Shown here piece by piece: positions 46,705 through 56,313 of a stretch of 64,000 nt of DNA; position 1 is the first letter of the stretch; every line of letters begins with the position of its first letter. The DNA comes from Legionella feeleii (GTDB lineage Bacteria > Pseudomonadota > Gammaproteobacteria > Legionellales > Legionellaceae), in NCBI RefSeq assembly GCF_001467625.1, contig NZ_LNYB01000085.1, positions 554,244 to 618,243 on the forward strand, given 5' to 3'. Both the position numbers and the translations under genes were made by a program. The notes beneath the pieces were generated by a model. The model was given only the letters and a program-made list of their open reading frames with translations. It was not told where the DNA came from and searched no databases.

Positions 46705-46730
46705 CAAACCCTAATCTAGGTTTGTTTTTT
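46705..46730 (+). terminator. Rho-independent terminator after the exonuclease gene
   Basis: CAAACC (46705-46710) and GGTTTG (46719-46724) form a 6-bp stem followed by six Ts. It reaches into the 3' end of the convergent rimI. Confidence 0.75.
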
Positions 46731-47174
46731 GCTAATCAATTTTTTAAGCAAGATAGCATCTTCATAACCATTTTCGTCTTGATAATAAGCTTCTTTAATC
46801 GCGTCTTTACGAAAACCAAATTTCTCGTATAAGGCAAGCGCAGCAACGTTACTGGGACGCACTTCAAGAATAACGGTATCGAAGTTAGTATTTACCAAAG
46901 AAGAAAGTACTGCTCTCAATAGCGAGCGTCCATAGCCCTTTCTCTGAGCAGAGACAGCTACACATAGGTTGAGAATATGGCAAACGTTAAAGCTATAACG
47001 ACAGATTACATAGCCTTCTATACGCTTTTTGGACTCTATCACTCGACAATCATAACCAACTAGCACACAGTCACTTAAAATATCCCTGCTCCATGGAGCT
47101 CGGTGTGACATCACCTCAATCTCATACACTCTATCAATGTCATTCTGCTGCATTGGACGTATTTTAGGTCTCAT
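46716..47174 (-). CDS. rimI: Ribosomal protein S18 alanine N-acetyltransferase RimI
   Basis: This GNAT-fold enzyme acetylates the N-terminus of ribosomal protein S18. The acetyl-CoA loop is AQRKGYGRSLL, and LEVRPSNVAALALYEKFGF is the typical RimI block. The 152-residue length fits. No tsaB is adjacent, unlike in many genomes. The final codons overlap the terminator of the convergent exonuclease gene. Confidence 0.9.
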   Translation of the reverse strand: MRPKIRPMQQNDIDRVYEIEVMSHRAPWSRDILSDCVLVGYDCRVIESKKRIEGYVICRYSFNVCHILNLCVAVSAQRKGYGRSLLRAVLSSLVNTNFDTVILEVRPSNVAALALYEKFGFRKDAIKEAYYQDENGYEDAILLKKLISKKQT

Positions 47175-47297
47175 AGTAGTCCTAAAGATTAGATTGTATT
47201 TATGGGCTATTGAATTCCACTATCCTGGCGATTCTGCCTTGATTTTCTGCGCTTCACTACTCAGATACTAGCGTGTATGCTCCGCGCAAAGCAATTA

Positions 47298-47330
47298 GCC
47301 ATAGTCTAAGTAATCAACTCAGACTATGGC
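47298..47330. terminator. 10-bp hairpin after lpdA
   Basis: GCCATAGTCT (47298-47307) and AGACTATGGC (47321-47330) pair perfectly across 13 nt, 14 bp beyond the lpdA stop. On the minus strand only a weak U-tract follows (TAATTGCTTTG). It probably marks the end of the aceE-aceF-lpdA transcript. Confidence 0.6.
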
Positions 47331-47343
47331 ATCCTGGAACAAA

Positions 47344-48768
47344 TTACTTTTTCTTTTTCTTAGGTAAATAAAGATCAGTAATTGTTCCCTCAAAAATTTC
47401 TGCAGACAAGGCAATTGACTCAGAAAGAGTCGGATGAGGATGAATAGTTAAAGCGATATCTTCGACATCGCAACCCATTTCAATTGCTAAAGAAGTTTCA
47501 GCAATTAAGTCACCCGCATTTACCCCTACAATTCCAGCTCCCAGAATACGATCTGTTTCGGGACAGAATAACAACTTGGTCATTCCTTCCTCACGGCCCA
47601 TACTCAAAGCACGTCCGCTGGCAACCCAGGGGAAAACTGCTTTTTCGTAGTTTATTCCTTTCTCCTTAGCTTCTTTTTCGGTCAATCCAGTCCAGGCAAC
47701 CTCTGGATCAGTGTAGGCGACACTAGCAATGCATTTGGGATCAAAATAATGTTTCATACCGCCAATCACTTCAGCTGCAACACGCCCTTCCGGGATTGCC
47801 TTATGAGCTAACATGGGTTGCCCTACCACATCTCCAATTGCAAAAATGTGAGGAACATTCGTTCGCATTTGTTTATCAACTTTAATAAAGCCACGTTCAT
47901 CAACTTTCACACCGGCTTTTTCAGCATCAATAGTACCACCATTTGGCTTTCTTCCTACCGATACCAGGACTTGCTGGAAGCACAAAGGTTTCTCAGTAGC
48001 GTGCTCTCCATCCATAGAAACATAAATACCATCTTTTTTAGCTTCCATTGCGGTAACTTTCGTTTTAAGCAGGATTTTAACGCCTTTCTTCGCCATGCGC
48101 TTGTGCAAAACATTAACCAAATCAATGTCAGCTCCAGGCATCAATTGATCCATAAACTCAACAACTGTCACTTCAACACCCAAAGCTGAATAAACAGTAG
48201 CCATTTCCAGGCCTATAATACCGCCACCCAAGACAAGTAAACTACCTTTAATGTCGGCTAATTCCAAAGCACCTGTTGAACTGAAAATACGTGGATCCTC
48301 AGGAATGAAAGGTAAATTGACCGACTCACTACCTACAGCGATAATAGCATTTTCAAATTCAACCGTAGTAGTATCGTTCCCCCCTTGTACAGTAACCTGG
48401 TGGGTACCTGAAAATTTCGCAACACCAGTTACTACCTCTACCTTACGTTGTTTGGCTAATACTTTCAGGCCACCTGTTAATTTGCCAACAACGGAATTTT
48501 TCCAAGCAACAATCTTTTTGCTATCCAGCTTGGGTTTACCAAAACTGACTCCCTGATCTGCCATTTCATGGCTTTCATCAATGACTTTAGCAATATGAAG
48601 CAAGGCTTTTGAAGGAATACAACCAACATTCAAACAAACACCACCCAAGCTATCGAAACGCTCAACCAATACAACTTTTTTGCCTAGATCGGCAGCACGA
48701 AATGCCGCTGTATACCCTCCAGGACCACTACCTAATACCACTACATCAGCTTTAATATTTGCAGTCAT
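47344..48768 (-). CDS. lpdA: Dihydrolipoamide dehydrogenase (E3)
   Basis: This flavoprotein reoxidises dihydrolipoyl groups of E2 with NAD. The FAD motif is VVVLGSGPGGYTAAF, the redox disulfide is in GGVCLNVGCIPSKALLH, the NAD-binding motif is LLVLGGGIIGLEMA, and the catalytic His-Glu lies in IHPHPTLSE. I chose ATG at 48768 because GAGG lies 5-6 nt upstream; the first ATG at 48780 lacks a site. It is the third gene of the pyruvate dehydrogenase operon. Confidence 0.95.
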   Translation of the reverse strand: MTANIKADVVVLGSGPGGYTAAFRAADLGKKVVLVERFDSLGGVCLNVGCIPSKALLHIAKVIDESHEMADQGVSFGKPKLDSKKIVAWKNSVVGKLTGGLKVLAKQRKVEVVTGVAKFSGTHQVTVQGGNDTTTVEFENAIIAVGSESVNLPFIPEDPRIFSSTGALELADIKGSLLVLGGGIIGLEMATVYSALGVEVTVVEFMDQLMPGADIDLVNVLHKRMAKKGVKILLKTKVTAMEAKKDGIYVSMDGEHATEKPLCFQQVLVSVGRKPNGGTIDAEKAGVKVDERGFIKVDKQMRTNVPHIFAIGDVVGQPMLAHKAIPEGRVAAEVIGGMKHYFDPKCIASVAYTDPEVAWTGLTEKEAKEKGINYEKAVFPWVASGRALSMGREEGMTKLLFCPETDRILGAGIVGVNAGDLIAETSLAIEMGCDVEDIALTIHPHPTLSESIALSAEIFEGTITDLYLPKKKKK

Positions 48769-48822
48769 TTCACGCCTCATACTTTTCTAAAATCTATTCT
48801 CTATATTTATTTTTAGGGGTTA

Positions 48823-50442
48823 CTACAATAAAATCCGTCGAATATCGCTCAGTGAGTCAGCAATAAATCGAGTAAAACGCGCAGCCTCTGCTCCATCAAT
48901 AACCCGGTGATCATAAGATAATGATAAAGGTAACATCAACCGCGGTTTGAATTCTCCTCTGTCGTAAATAGGTTTCATGCTAGAGCGGGAAAGTCCTAGA
49001 ATCGCCACCTCAGGACTATTCACAATCGGTGTAAAAGCCGTACCACCTATCCCTCCCAAACTTGAAATCGTGAAACAACCACCACTCATATCTGCAGGCA
49101 TCAACCCTTTATCTCGCGCTTTTGCACTTAAACGTGCCATTTCTGCAGCAATGTCGCTGACAGTCAGTTGATCAACATCTTTTATAACTGGAACTACCAA
49201 ACCATTCGGAGTTTCAACTGCAATCCCAATATGACAATAACGCTTATAAATTAAATTCTCACCACTCGCATCCAGTGATGCATTAAATTGCGGGTATACT
49301 GCTAGTGCTTTACTCACTACCTTAGTCACAAAAGCAAGCATCGTTAACTTGAAACCACTTTGCTTTGCATTTTCTGCTTCTGCTTTCCTAAATGCCTCAA
49401 GCTCAGTAATATCAGCTTCGTCGAATTGCGTAACATGAGGGATAGTAACCCATGAGCGATGAACATTAATTCCGGTCAGGCGCTTAATCTTGTTCAAAGG
49501 CTTAATTTCAACTTCACCAAATTTGGAAAAATCAATCGCAGGCGCACTAGGAAATGCAAAACTGCCAGAAGATGGCTTTTCGCTCAACCGCGCTTTTACA
49601 TAGGCTTGAACATCTTCCTTCATAACTCTCGATTTTCGCCCACTACCCTTAATTTCATTAAGATTTACTCCTAACTCCCTGGCTAGGCGGCGAACGGATG
49701 GCCCCGCAGAAACAACTGCGCCAGCCCTTTCAGTATCCACTAAAACAGGAGCTATCACAGGCTTTTCAGAACTAACTGCAGCAGGTTGTGCCACTATTTT
49801 TTCTGGAACAGGTTCCCCTCGCTGGCCTGATGATTGTGCGTTTTCACCGTTTATCTGCTCTACATTTAACGCAAGAATCAAAGTACCTTGTGATACTTTA
49901 TCCCCTACTTTTACTGCAATACTTTCAATAACTCCTGCTGTAGGCGAAGGAATATCCATCGTTGCCTTATCACCTTCCAGGGTAATAAGTGATTGATCCT
50001 TGGTAACCGATTGACCCGGTTTCACCATGATTTCAATAACATCAACATCTGTTGCACCACCAATATCAGGTATATTAACTTCCTGACGGTGCAAGGCAGT
50101 TTGCGATTTTAGGCTTGCCTCTTCCGCTTTGGGGATTATTTCTTCTTTTTCTGAGGCTGTTGACGGAGAGGCCATAGAAGATTTTTCCTCAGTTTTCAGC
50201 TGTTCTCCAATCAAAGTCAAAATGACATCCCCCTCAGAAACCTTATCACCAACCTTAATCTGCAATTGGCTAATTTTACCGGCCTGGGGTGAAGGAATCT
50301 CCATACTCGCCTTATCAGATTCCAAAGTAATTAATGGTGTATCTACGCTTATTTCATCCCCTGGTTTAACCATTACTTCAATGACATCAACACCTGTTGC
50401 GCCACCAATATCAGGGACCTTAATCTTAATCTCATCTGCCAT
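48823..50442 (-). CDS. aceF: Pyruvate dehydrogenase E2 (dihydrolipoamide acetyltransferase)
   Basis: Two lipoyl domains carry the modified Lys44 (ESDKASM) and Lys159 (EGDKATM), joined by Ala/Ser/Glu-rich linkers. A peripheral-subunit-binding domain (SVRRLARELGVNLNEI) and the acetyltransferase core, ending in SYDHRVIDGAEAARF, follow. E. coli AceF has three lipoyl domains; here there are two. I chose MADEIKIKVPD at 50442. It lies 172 bp after aceE. Confidence 0.96.
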   Translation of the reverse strand: MADEIKIKVPDIGGATGVDVIEVMVKPGDEISVDTPLITLESDKASMEIPSPQAGKISQLQIKVGDKVSEGDVILTLIGEQLKTEEKSSMASPSTASEKEEIIPKAEEASLKSQTALHRQEVNIPDIGGATDVDVIEIMVKPGQSVTKDQSLITLEGDKATMDIPSPTAGVIESIAVKVGDKVSQGTLILALNVEQINGENAQSSGQRGEPVPEKIVAQPAAVSSEKPVIAPVLVDTERAGAVVSAGPSVRRLARELGVNLNEIKGSGRKSRVMKEDVQAYVKARLSEKPSSGSFAFPSAPAIDFSKFGEVEIKPLNKIKRLTGINVHRSWVTIPHVTQFDEADITELEAFRKAEAENAKQSGFKLTMLAFVTKVVSKALAVYPQFNASLDASGENLIYKRYCHIGIAVETPNGLVVPVIKDVDQLTVSDIAAEMARLSAKARDKGLMPADMSGGCFTISSLGGIGGTAFTPIVNSPEVAILGLSRSSMKPIYDRGEFKPRLMLPLSLSYDHRVIDGAEAARFTRFIADSLSDIRRILL

Positions 50443-50534
50443 AGTTATCCTCAGCAAACAGGTAAACTGAAATTTATTTGACCAAATTTAATGTTACGAG
50501 AACATCCTTTAAAACTGGGCATCTATTTACCCCG

Positions 50535-50590
50535 GATAGCCCTTCTATATTAATTCCACCCCACTGAACAGTGTAGAATTGTCGGGGCTA
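50535..50590. other. Possible stem-loop between aceE and aceF
   Basis: ATAGCCC near 50535-50541 can pair with GGGCTAT at 50584-50590, enclosing AATTC/GAATT and CACT/AGTG arms. It may be a processing or stabilising structure that tunes E2 relative to E1, or a repeat remnant. I did not fold it quantitatively. Confidence 0.3.
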
Positions 50591-50614
50591 TGCCGAGAAG
50601 AATTGAGGGGACCC

Positions 50615-53278
50615 CTAGTGAGTCACTGGATCCTCTTTTTCACTATTAATACCATACCGTTTCATTGCATCAACAATTGTTGATTTAGGCATTTCTCCCT
50701 GCTGCACTAAAGCATCTAAAGCTGCTAGAACAACAAATTTAGCATCCACTTCAAAGAAGTGGCGTAAACGATCACGCGTATCACTCCGCCCATATCCATC
50801 AGTACCCAGTACTATATAAGGTGCTGCAATGTAGGGTCTTATCTGATCAGCATATAAGCGCATATAATCTGTCGCGGCAATTACAGGACCTTTACGGTCA
50901 GCTAATTGTTGGCTGACATAACTCTGCTGCGGTTTAGCATTGGGATGCATGCGATTATGCCGTTCTGCAGACAGGCCATCTCGTCTTAATTCATTGAAGC
51001 TCGTGACAGACCAAATATCCGCAGTCACTGCAAAATCATCATGAAGCATTTGTGCTGCTTTAATAACTTCCCGCAGAATAGTTCCACTACCCAGCAGTTG
51101 CACATGCTTTTTGCTCTTTTTCCCACTCTCCTGTAGCAAATACATGCCTTTGAGAATCCCTTCTTCAACGCCTGCTGGCATTTCAGGGTGAGTATAATTT
51201 TCATTCATTACGGTAATGTAGTAGAACACATTCTCCTGTTTCTCATACATCCGATATAAACCATCACGAATGATGACAGCTAACTCATAAGCATAAGTTG
51301 GATCATAAGCAACACAATTTGGAATAGTTGACGCCATAAGATGACTATGACCATCCTGATGTTGCAAACCTTCTCCAGCCAATGTCGTACGTCCAGCGGT
51401 TCCTCCCAAAAGAAATCCACGTGCCTGCATATCGCCTGCTGCCCAAGCCAAATCACCAATGCGCTGAAAACCAAACATTGAGTAATAAATATAGAAGGGT
51501 ATCATCGCTAGTTTGTTGGTACTGTATGATGTTGCTGCAGCGATCCATGAACAGAAGGCTCCCGCTTCATTAATGCCCTCCTCCAGGATCTGACCATCTT
51601 TTGCTTCACGGTAGTACATCACCTGCTCATGATCCACAGGAGTATAAAGTTGTCCAACTGGAGAATAAATACCGATTTGACGGAACAAACCCTCCATACC
51701 GAAAGTCCGACACTCATCTGGAACAATGGGCACAATACGCGCACTCAATTCTTTATCCTTCAATAAAACCGATAGAATGCGTACAAAGGCCATCGTAGTT
51801 GAAATTTCGCGTTCACCCGTACTAGCGGTAATCGCAGAAAAAGCTGATAACGCAGGAATTTTTAGCGGCTCAACATCTGTGGTACGTGCAGGTAAATAAC
51901 CTCCGAGGGCTTCACGCTGTTTGCGTAAATACTTAATTTCCGGACTATCCTCGGCAGGACGATAAAATGGTATTTCGGCAATTTTCTCATCACTGATAGG
52001 AATACTAAAACGATCTCTGAAAGCTCTTAGCTGTTCAATAGTCATTTTCTTTTGCTGATGGGTAATGTTTTGACCTTCACCAGCAGCCCCCATACCATAA
52101 CCTTTGATGGTTTTAGCCAATATTACTGTTGGAGTTCCCTTATGCTTGACTGCTTGTGCATAGGCGGCAAATACTTTCTGTGGATCATGGCCACCACGGT
52201 TTAAACGCCAGATTTCATCATCAGACATATTGGCTACCAGTTTTTTCAGCTCTGGATATTGGCCAAAAAAATGTTCACGGACATAAGCACCATCATTTGC
52301 TTTATAGCTTTGATAATCACCATCAACGCATTCTTCCATGCGTTTTTGCATAATACCAGTATCATCCCGTGCAAAAAGCGGATCCCAACGTCCACCCCAG
52401 ATCACTTTAATAACATTCCAGCCAGCGCCACGGAATAAACCTTCCAATTCTTGAATAATTTTGCCGTTACCACGGACAGGGCCATCTAAACGCTGTAAGT
52501 TACAATTCACCACAAAAATCAAATTGTCCAGTTTTTCACGGGCCGCAATAGATAAAGCACCAACAGATTCTGGCTCATCCATTTCACCATCGCCCAGGAA
52601 TGCCCAAACTTTACGTCCTTCTGCATGCATCAACCCCCGATTTTCCAGGTATTTTAGAAAACGTGCCTGGTAAATAGCTTGCAATGGACCTAGGCCCATG
52701 GATACTGTAGGGAATTGCCAGAAATCCCCCATCAACCACGGATGTGGGTAAGAAGACAACCCATCGACTTCAACTTCCTGACGGAATTTATCTAATTGTT
52801 GTTCTGATAAACGACCTTCCAAAAAAGCACGGGCATAAATTCCTGGTGAAGAATGTCCCTGTATATAAAGTAAATCACCACCTTTCACCTTATCCGGACC
52901 TTTGAAAAAATAATTAAATCCAGTTTCATATAGGGTCGAGGAAGAAGCGTAAGAAGCAATATGTCCTCCGAGCTCTGCGGCATATTTACCTGCTCGCACA
53001 ACCATTGCAACTGCATTCCAGCGAATAAGAGCATTAATTCGCTTACCGATGCCTTCGTCAGGTGGCATTGGCTGTTCTTCATGCGGTTTAATAGTATTAC
53101 GATAAGGAGTATTAATAGAGCTCTTCAGCTTCACTCCCTCGGCATTTGCTCTATTCATCAGCTCCTGGAGCAGAAAAGCAGCCCGTTCGTTACCATCATT
53201 GGCAAATACTGCTTGCAAGGCGTCCAGCCATTCACGCGTCTCAATTGGATCTATATCATTACTGTTTTCATATGACAT
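50615..53278 (-). CDS. aceE: Pyruvate dehydrogenase E1 (homodimeric)
   Basis: This thiamine-diphosphate enzyme decarboxylates pyruvate and acetylates the lipoyl groups of AceF. The ThDP motif is GDGEMDEPE followed by NCNLQRLDG. The 887-residue length matches the single-chain gram-negative E1. I chose MSYENSND at 53278, with GAGGA about 9 nt upstream. Only 29 bp separate it from the Cys-rich lipoprotein gene on the same strand, so its promoter is either upstream of that gene or inside it. Confidence 0.97.
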   Translation of the reverse strand: MSYENSNDIDPIETREWLDALQAVFANDGNERAAFLLQELMNRANAEGVKLKSSINTPYRNTIKPHEEQPMPPDEGIGKRINALIRWNAVAMVVRAGKYAAELGGHIASYASSSTLYETGFNYFFKGPDKVKGGDLLYIQGHSSPGIYARAFLEGRLSEQQLDKFRQEVEVDGLSSYPHPWLMGDFWQFPTVSMGLGPLQAIYQARFLKYLENRGLMHAEGRKVWAFLGDGEMDEPESVGALSIAAREKLDNLIFVVNCNLQRLDGPVRGNGKIIQELEGLFRGAGWNVIKVIWGGRWDPLFARDDTGIMQKRMEECVDGDYQSYKANDGAYVREHFFGQYPELKKLVANMSDDEIWRLNRGGHDPQKVFAAYAQAVKHKGTPTVILAKTIKGYGMGAAGEGQNITHQQKKMTIEQLRAFRDRFSIPISDEKIAEIPFYRPAEDSPEIKYLRKQREALGGYLPARTTDVEPLKIPALSAFSAITASTGEREISTTMAFVRILSVLLKDKELSARIVPIVPDECRTFGMEGLFRQIGIYSPVGQLYTPVDHEQVMYYREAKDGQILEEGINEAGAFCSWIAAATSYSTNKLAMIPFYIYYSMFGFQRIGDLAWAAGDMQARGFLLGGTAGRTTLAGEGLQHQDGHSHLMASTIPNCVAYDPTYAYELAVIIRDGLYRMYEKQENVFYYITVMNENYTHPEMPAGVEEGILKGMYLLQESGKKSKKHVQLLGSGTILREVIKAAQMLHDDFAVTADIWSVTSFNELRRDGLSAERHNRMHPNAKPQQSYVSQQLADRKGPVIAATDYMRLYADQIRPYIAAPYIVLGTDGYGRSDTRDRLRHFFEVDAKFVVLAALDALVQQGEMPKSTIVDAMKRYGINSEKEDPVTH

Positions 53279-53307
53279 GAATGTGTTCCTCGTCAATCTT
53301 TAAGCTT

Positions 53308-53715
53308 TTAGCAACACGCTGGTGTAACCTGTAAACGTTTATGAATTACGCCACCGCAAGCCTGCATACAAACCTGATAATCTGCACGGCAGTTACAGGT
53401 CGTTTTGCGGCATTGTAGTGGATCACGGAAGGAATTCAACTCAAGAGCAAGCATTTCACCTTTTACATAGCGCTCATGTTGATAACGATAATAACTCTTC
53501 GCGGTCTTTTCTTTCGCATATGCATTACATTGCTGGCAATTATTACGACAGGTCTTGTTACATGCTACCACTCTACTTTCACAATTTTTCTGGCAAGTGG
53601 CAAAACCGCACTTTGCCAACCCACACTGTACTTGTGGAGTAAGGGTTTGGTGCGTACAAGCAGTCAAAAATAAAAAAACACAACCCCATACAGCCCGAAC
53701 AATAAAATTTATCAT
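53308..53715 (-). CDS. Small Cys-rich lipoprotein, unknown function
   Basis: The 135-residue product starts with a lipoprotein signal (MINFIVRAVWGCVFLFLTAC) whose LTAC lipobox would leave lipidated Cys20. The mature part has 15 further Cys, many spaced C-x3-C or C-x4-C (KCGFATCQKNC, CNKTCRNNCQQC) and a CC at the very end. It may bind metal or be heavily disulfide-bonded in the periplasm. A longer frame to 53820 has no signal sequence. No family is recognised. It directly precedes aceE. Confidence 0.75.
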   Translation of the reverse strand: MINFIVRAVWGCVFLFLTACTHQTLTPQVQCGLAKCGFATCQKNCESRVVACNKTCRNNCQQCNAYAKEKTAKSYYRYQHERYVKGEMLALELNSFRDPLQCRKTTCNCRADYQVCMQACGGVIHKRLQVTPACC

Positions 53716-53891
53716 AGCTAGCCATCTCAATTTATGAAAATCATTAGACTTCTTTAAAACTCTACTGCATTGAAGCATTTCTTCGGCGATACGGTGCTTG
53801 AATTCATGTGCTGTGTACACTCTGCTTCTACGCGCGCCGTTTCTCTTCTCACTGCAGCGAGTTTAGAAAAAAGTCTATTATCTTCACGCTG

Positions 53892-54641
53892 TTACAACCA
53901 CGCTCCCAAGGTGAAAACGGCAACAAAGACCAAAAAGACAATTAGTGCATGCTCTACCAAACTTTCTGCATATGGAAGCTGTACAGATTCATTTTCACTG
54001 TTATGAGCAGCAAGTAATCCCCCTTGACTTAAGAGAGAATCATTATTTTCCGGCGCAGCAAAAAACATTTGGATATAAAAACGAAATCCGCGCTGAAAAT
54101 TACCTACTAATAAATAGAGTAGTACCGTAATTCTTGCCGGTATCCAATCAAACAGATTAGTTAGCCATTGAGCCAGTTTCGCTGTTTTCTCCTGCCCTTT
54201 ACACAATGATACCAAACGATAAACAAGAATGGCTAAGGGGCCGGCAACAATATACCAAAAAACAACCCCAAACAATTCATTGTTGGCTTTAACGAAATAA
54301 TTTCCCGCTACAGCCTCCTCATCCCCTTCATTTTCCTGCCGTACTGGATAAAAAGGATTCTCAGGGCCTAAACAATAATAAAAAATAGCTAAGTTAAGCA
54401 ATAATCCAATAAATCCGTAGAATAGATGACCAAAAATAAAGAGTACCAACCAGCAAATAAAGAGTATAGGCAACAGGATAGCCATAACAAGTAATCCTGG
54501 ATGAGCCATGCCCCCCTCTTTTGGGAACCGTCGACTAAGGGCATTATAATATGAGGAAAACCAATAAAACCGATTATGTGATAGTGAATGCACTAGAAAA
54601 CGTTCACTCAGCAAACAAAGGACAATGATCAGTAATTTCAT
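53892..54641 (-). CDS. ampE: AmpE-like inner-membrane protein
   Basis: The N-terminal LLIIVLCLLSERFLVH and the later WLTNLFDWIPARITVLLYLLVG resemble E. coli AmpE, a membrane protein named from its link to beta-lactamase regulation. About four or five hydrophobic segments are visible over 249 residues. In E. coli ampDE lie next to pdhR-aceEF-lpd, and here ampE lies upstream of aceE too. No ampD or pdhR is adjacent. It starts 2 bp after the antiporter stop. Confidence 0.8.
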   Translation of the reverse strand: MKLLIIVLCLLSERFLVHSLSHNRFYWFSSYYNALSRRFPKEGGMAHPGLLVMAILLPILFICWLVLFIFGHLFYGFIGLLLNLAIFYYCLGPENPFYPVRQENEGDEEAVAGNYFVKANNELFGVVFWYIVAGPLAILVYRLVSLCKGQEKTAKLAQWLTNLFDWIPARITVLLYLLVGNFQRGFRFYIQMFFAAPENNDSLLSQGGLLAAHNSENESVQLPYAESLVEHALIVFLVFVAVFTLGAWL

Positions 54642-54643
54642 TT

Positions 54644-55816
54644 TTAATCCTTACGCATTTTATCAGATAGGGCAATTGGTGTTGGGTATTTTAACACTAC
54701 TAAATAGGACGAAACGATAAATGTCAAAATAGTTGTGGCTTGTATCAAATTCGATGCAACTTCAGAAATCAGCTTTGTGCTTAAGGCAATACTGGCAACT
54801 AAAAGAGAAAACTCACTTGCCTGCCCTAATCGCAAACCTACTTCTCTAGCCACTGTTTTTTTCTCTCCCGCTTTCACAAGCAATAAATTAAATAAAAGCG
54901 GCTTAACCAGCAACATTAAAAACGACAAAATACAGGCTGGTATAACAACCTGGGCAGCAAAACCAAAATTAAACGTTGCACCAATTGAAAAGAAAAACAT
55001 GACGAGGAAAAAATCACGTAAGGGTTTCAAGCTTTCGGCAATATATAAAGAAATGGGGCTTGAAGCCAAAGCAACACCAGCTACAAACGCACCAATATCT
55101 TCGGACAGGCCTACTCGCTGCGCCAGAAATGACATACCCAGGCACCAGCCAATGGATAAAAGAAAAACGTACTCTTGCGTTCTGTCAAAACGCGCTAACA
55201 GTTTCACTAAAACATAACGCTCCACTGCAAACGCAAGTAGAGTTAGTGCTGGTAGCGCAACCCCCACCAAAATCAGATCATCTACAGAAAATCCTGCACC
55301 CTGCTGTGCACCATTAATAAGGATTAATACGATGATTGCAATAACGTCCTGCATCAGGAGTACGCTTATCATGACTTCACCAGTGTGCTGATGATGTAAA
55401 ATCGTGGTTGGCAATAATTTGAGGCCAATAATAGTACTGGAGAACATCATTGCAGCACCCAAAATCCATGACTCAGTCACACTTAATCCAAACCAACGGC
55501 CAATCAAATAAGCAATAATAGCAAATAACACTGAACTGATAACGGCAATCCAGGTTATTTTTCTTAACATATGGACTAGGTTTTGAGGCTGTAGATGTAA
55601 GCCCAATAGAAAAAGTAGAAATACGATACCTATATCCCCGACCTGCTGCACGACGCTAACGTCTGAGACCAGTTTGAATCCCCACGGGCCTAAAACCGCA
55701 CCCAAGAGAATATAGGCAACAAGCAATGACTGCTTGGTATACAGCACCAGAGTTGAAAAAATTGCTGCACCCGCAAAAATCAAAAAGATGGTATAAAAAA
55801 CTTCACCAGTTTGCAT
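54644..55816 (-). CDS. CPA2-family cation:proton antiporter
   Basis: About twelve transmembrane helices fill the 390 residues, with family blocks FLLFLLGLHLQP, AAMMFSSTIIGLKLLP and LSEDIGAFVAGVAL. It lacks the C-terminal TrkA-N (RCK) domain of KefB/KefC, so glutathione or NAD control is not expected. It is probably cotranscribed with ampE. Ion specificity (K or Na) cannot be read here. Confidence 0.87.
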   Translation of the reverse strand: MQTGEVFYTIFLIFAGAAIFSTLVLYTKQSLLVAYILLGAVLGPWGFKLVSDVSVVQQVGDIGIVFLLFLLGLHLQPQNLVHMLRKITWIAVISSVLFAIIAYLIGRWFGLSVTESWILGAAMMFSSTIIGLKLLPTTILHHQHTGEVMISVLLMQDVIAIIVLILINGAQQGAGFSVDDLILVGVALPALTLLAFAVERYVLVKLLARFDRTQEYVFLLSIGWCLGMSFLAQRVGLSEDIGAFVAGVALASSPISLYIAESLKPLRDFFLVMFFFSIGATFNFGFAAQVVIPACILSFLMLLVKPLLFNLLLVKAGEKKTVAREVGLRLGQASEFSLLVASIALSTKLISEVASNLIQATTILTFIVSSYLVVLKYPTPIALSDKMRKD

Positions 55817-56313
55817 AGACTTATTGCCCCATAAGTAAATAATTCAAACAATTAAGACATAAACCAACCAAAATTCTCAATGTTCGTGGCATATACCATA
55901 AAAAATGATATGTAGGATAACACATATCAAGGCAGACCCAATCAATTTACGCATAACATCTCTGATTTATTAAATAATATCTCAAATCTGGAAACAAAGT
56001 GGCTTTAAATTAATCATTGACGCATTTTAACCATTTGCCAATCCGACAGATAGATAATGTTGCCCTCCCACTTCTTTGTAGCTTTTACTATTACTTAAAT
56101 AAAATCCTATCTTTCCCATAGGCTTATATAGCGTTTTGTTTTACAATCACTTCCCTTTGACTCTAAAAACCTATAATTTTTATGCTGGTTATTGCATACA
56201 GAATAGACAATTAGTAGTCAAGCTGGTAAGCTTTTTATTTTGTCGCTAAAAAATATTACCTAGTATAAATTCCAGTCATTAACAGGCTAATAATATCAGG
56301 AGTAATAAAGTCG
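55817..56313. other. 497-bp AT-rich divergent intergenic region
   Basis: I see no gene or decayed gene here; all frames are broken by frequent stops. It should hold the leftward antiporter promoter and the rightward MFS promoter. A small stem AAGCT/AGCTT with a T-run lies near 56220-56240. Confidence 0.6.
56240..56269 (+). promoter_or_regulatory. Candidate promoter of the MFS gene
   Basis: TTGTCG (56240-56245) and TATAAA (56264-56269) are 18 nt apart, 45 nt before the ATG at 56314. An AGGAG site lies 11 nt before that ATG. Confidence 0.5.

Noticed and set aside
54735-55217. A 160-codon rightward frame antisense to the antiporter gene
   Set aside because: It is the complement of a convincing transmembrane protein and has no family motif or ribosome binding site.
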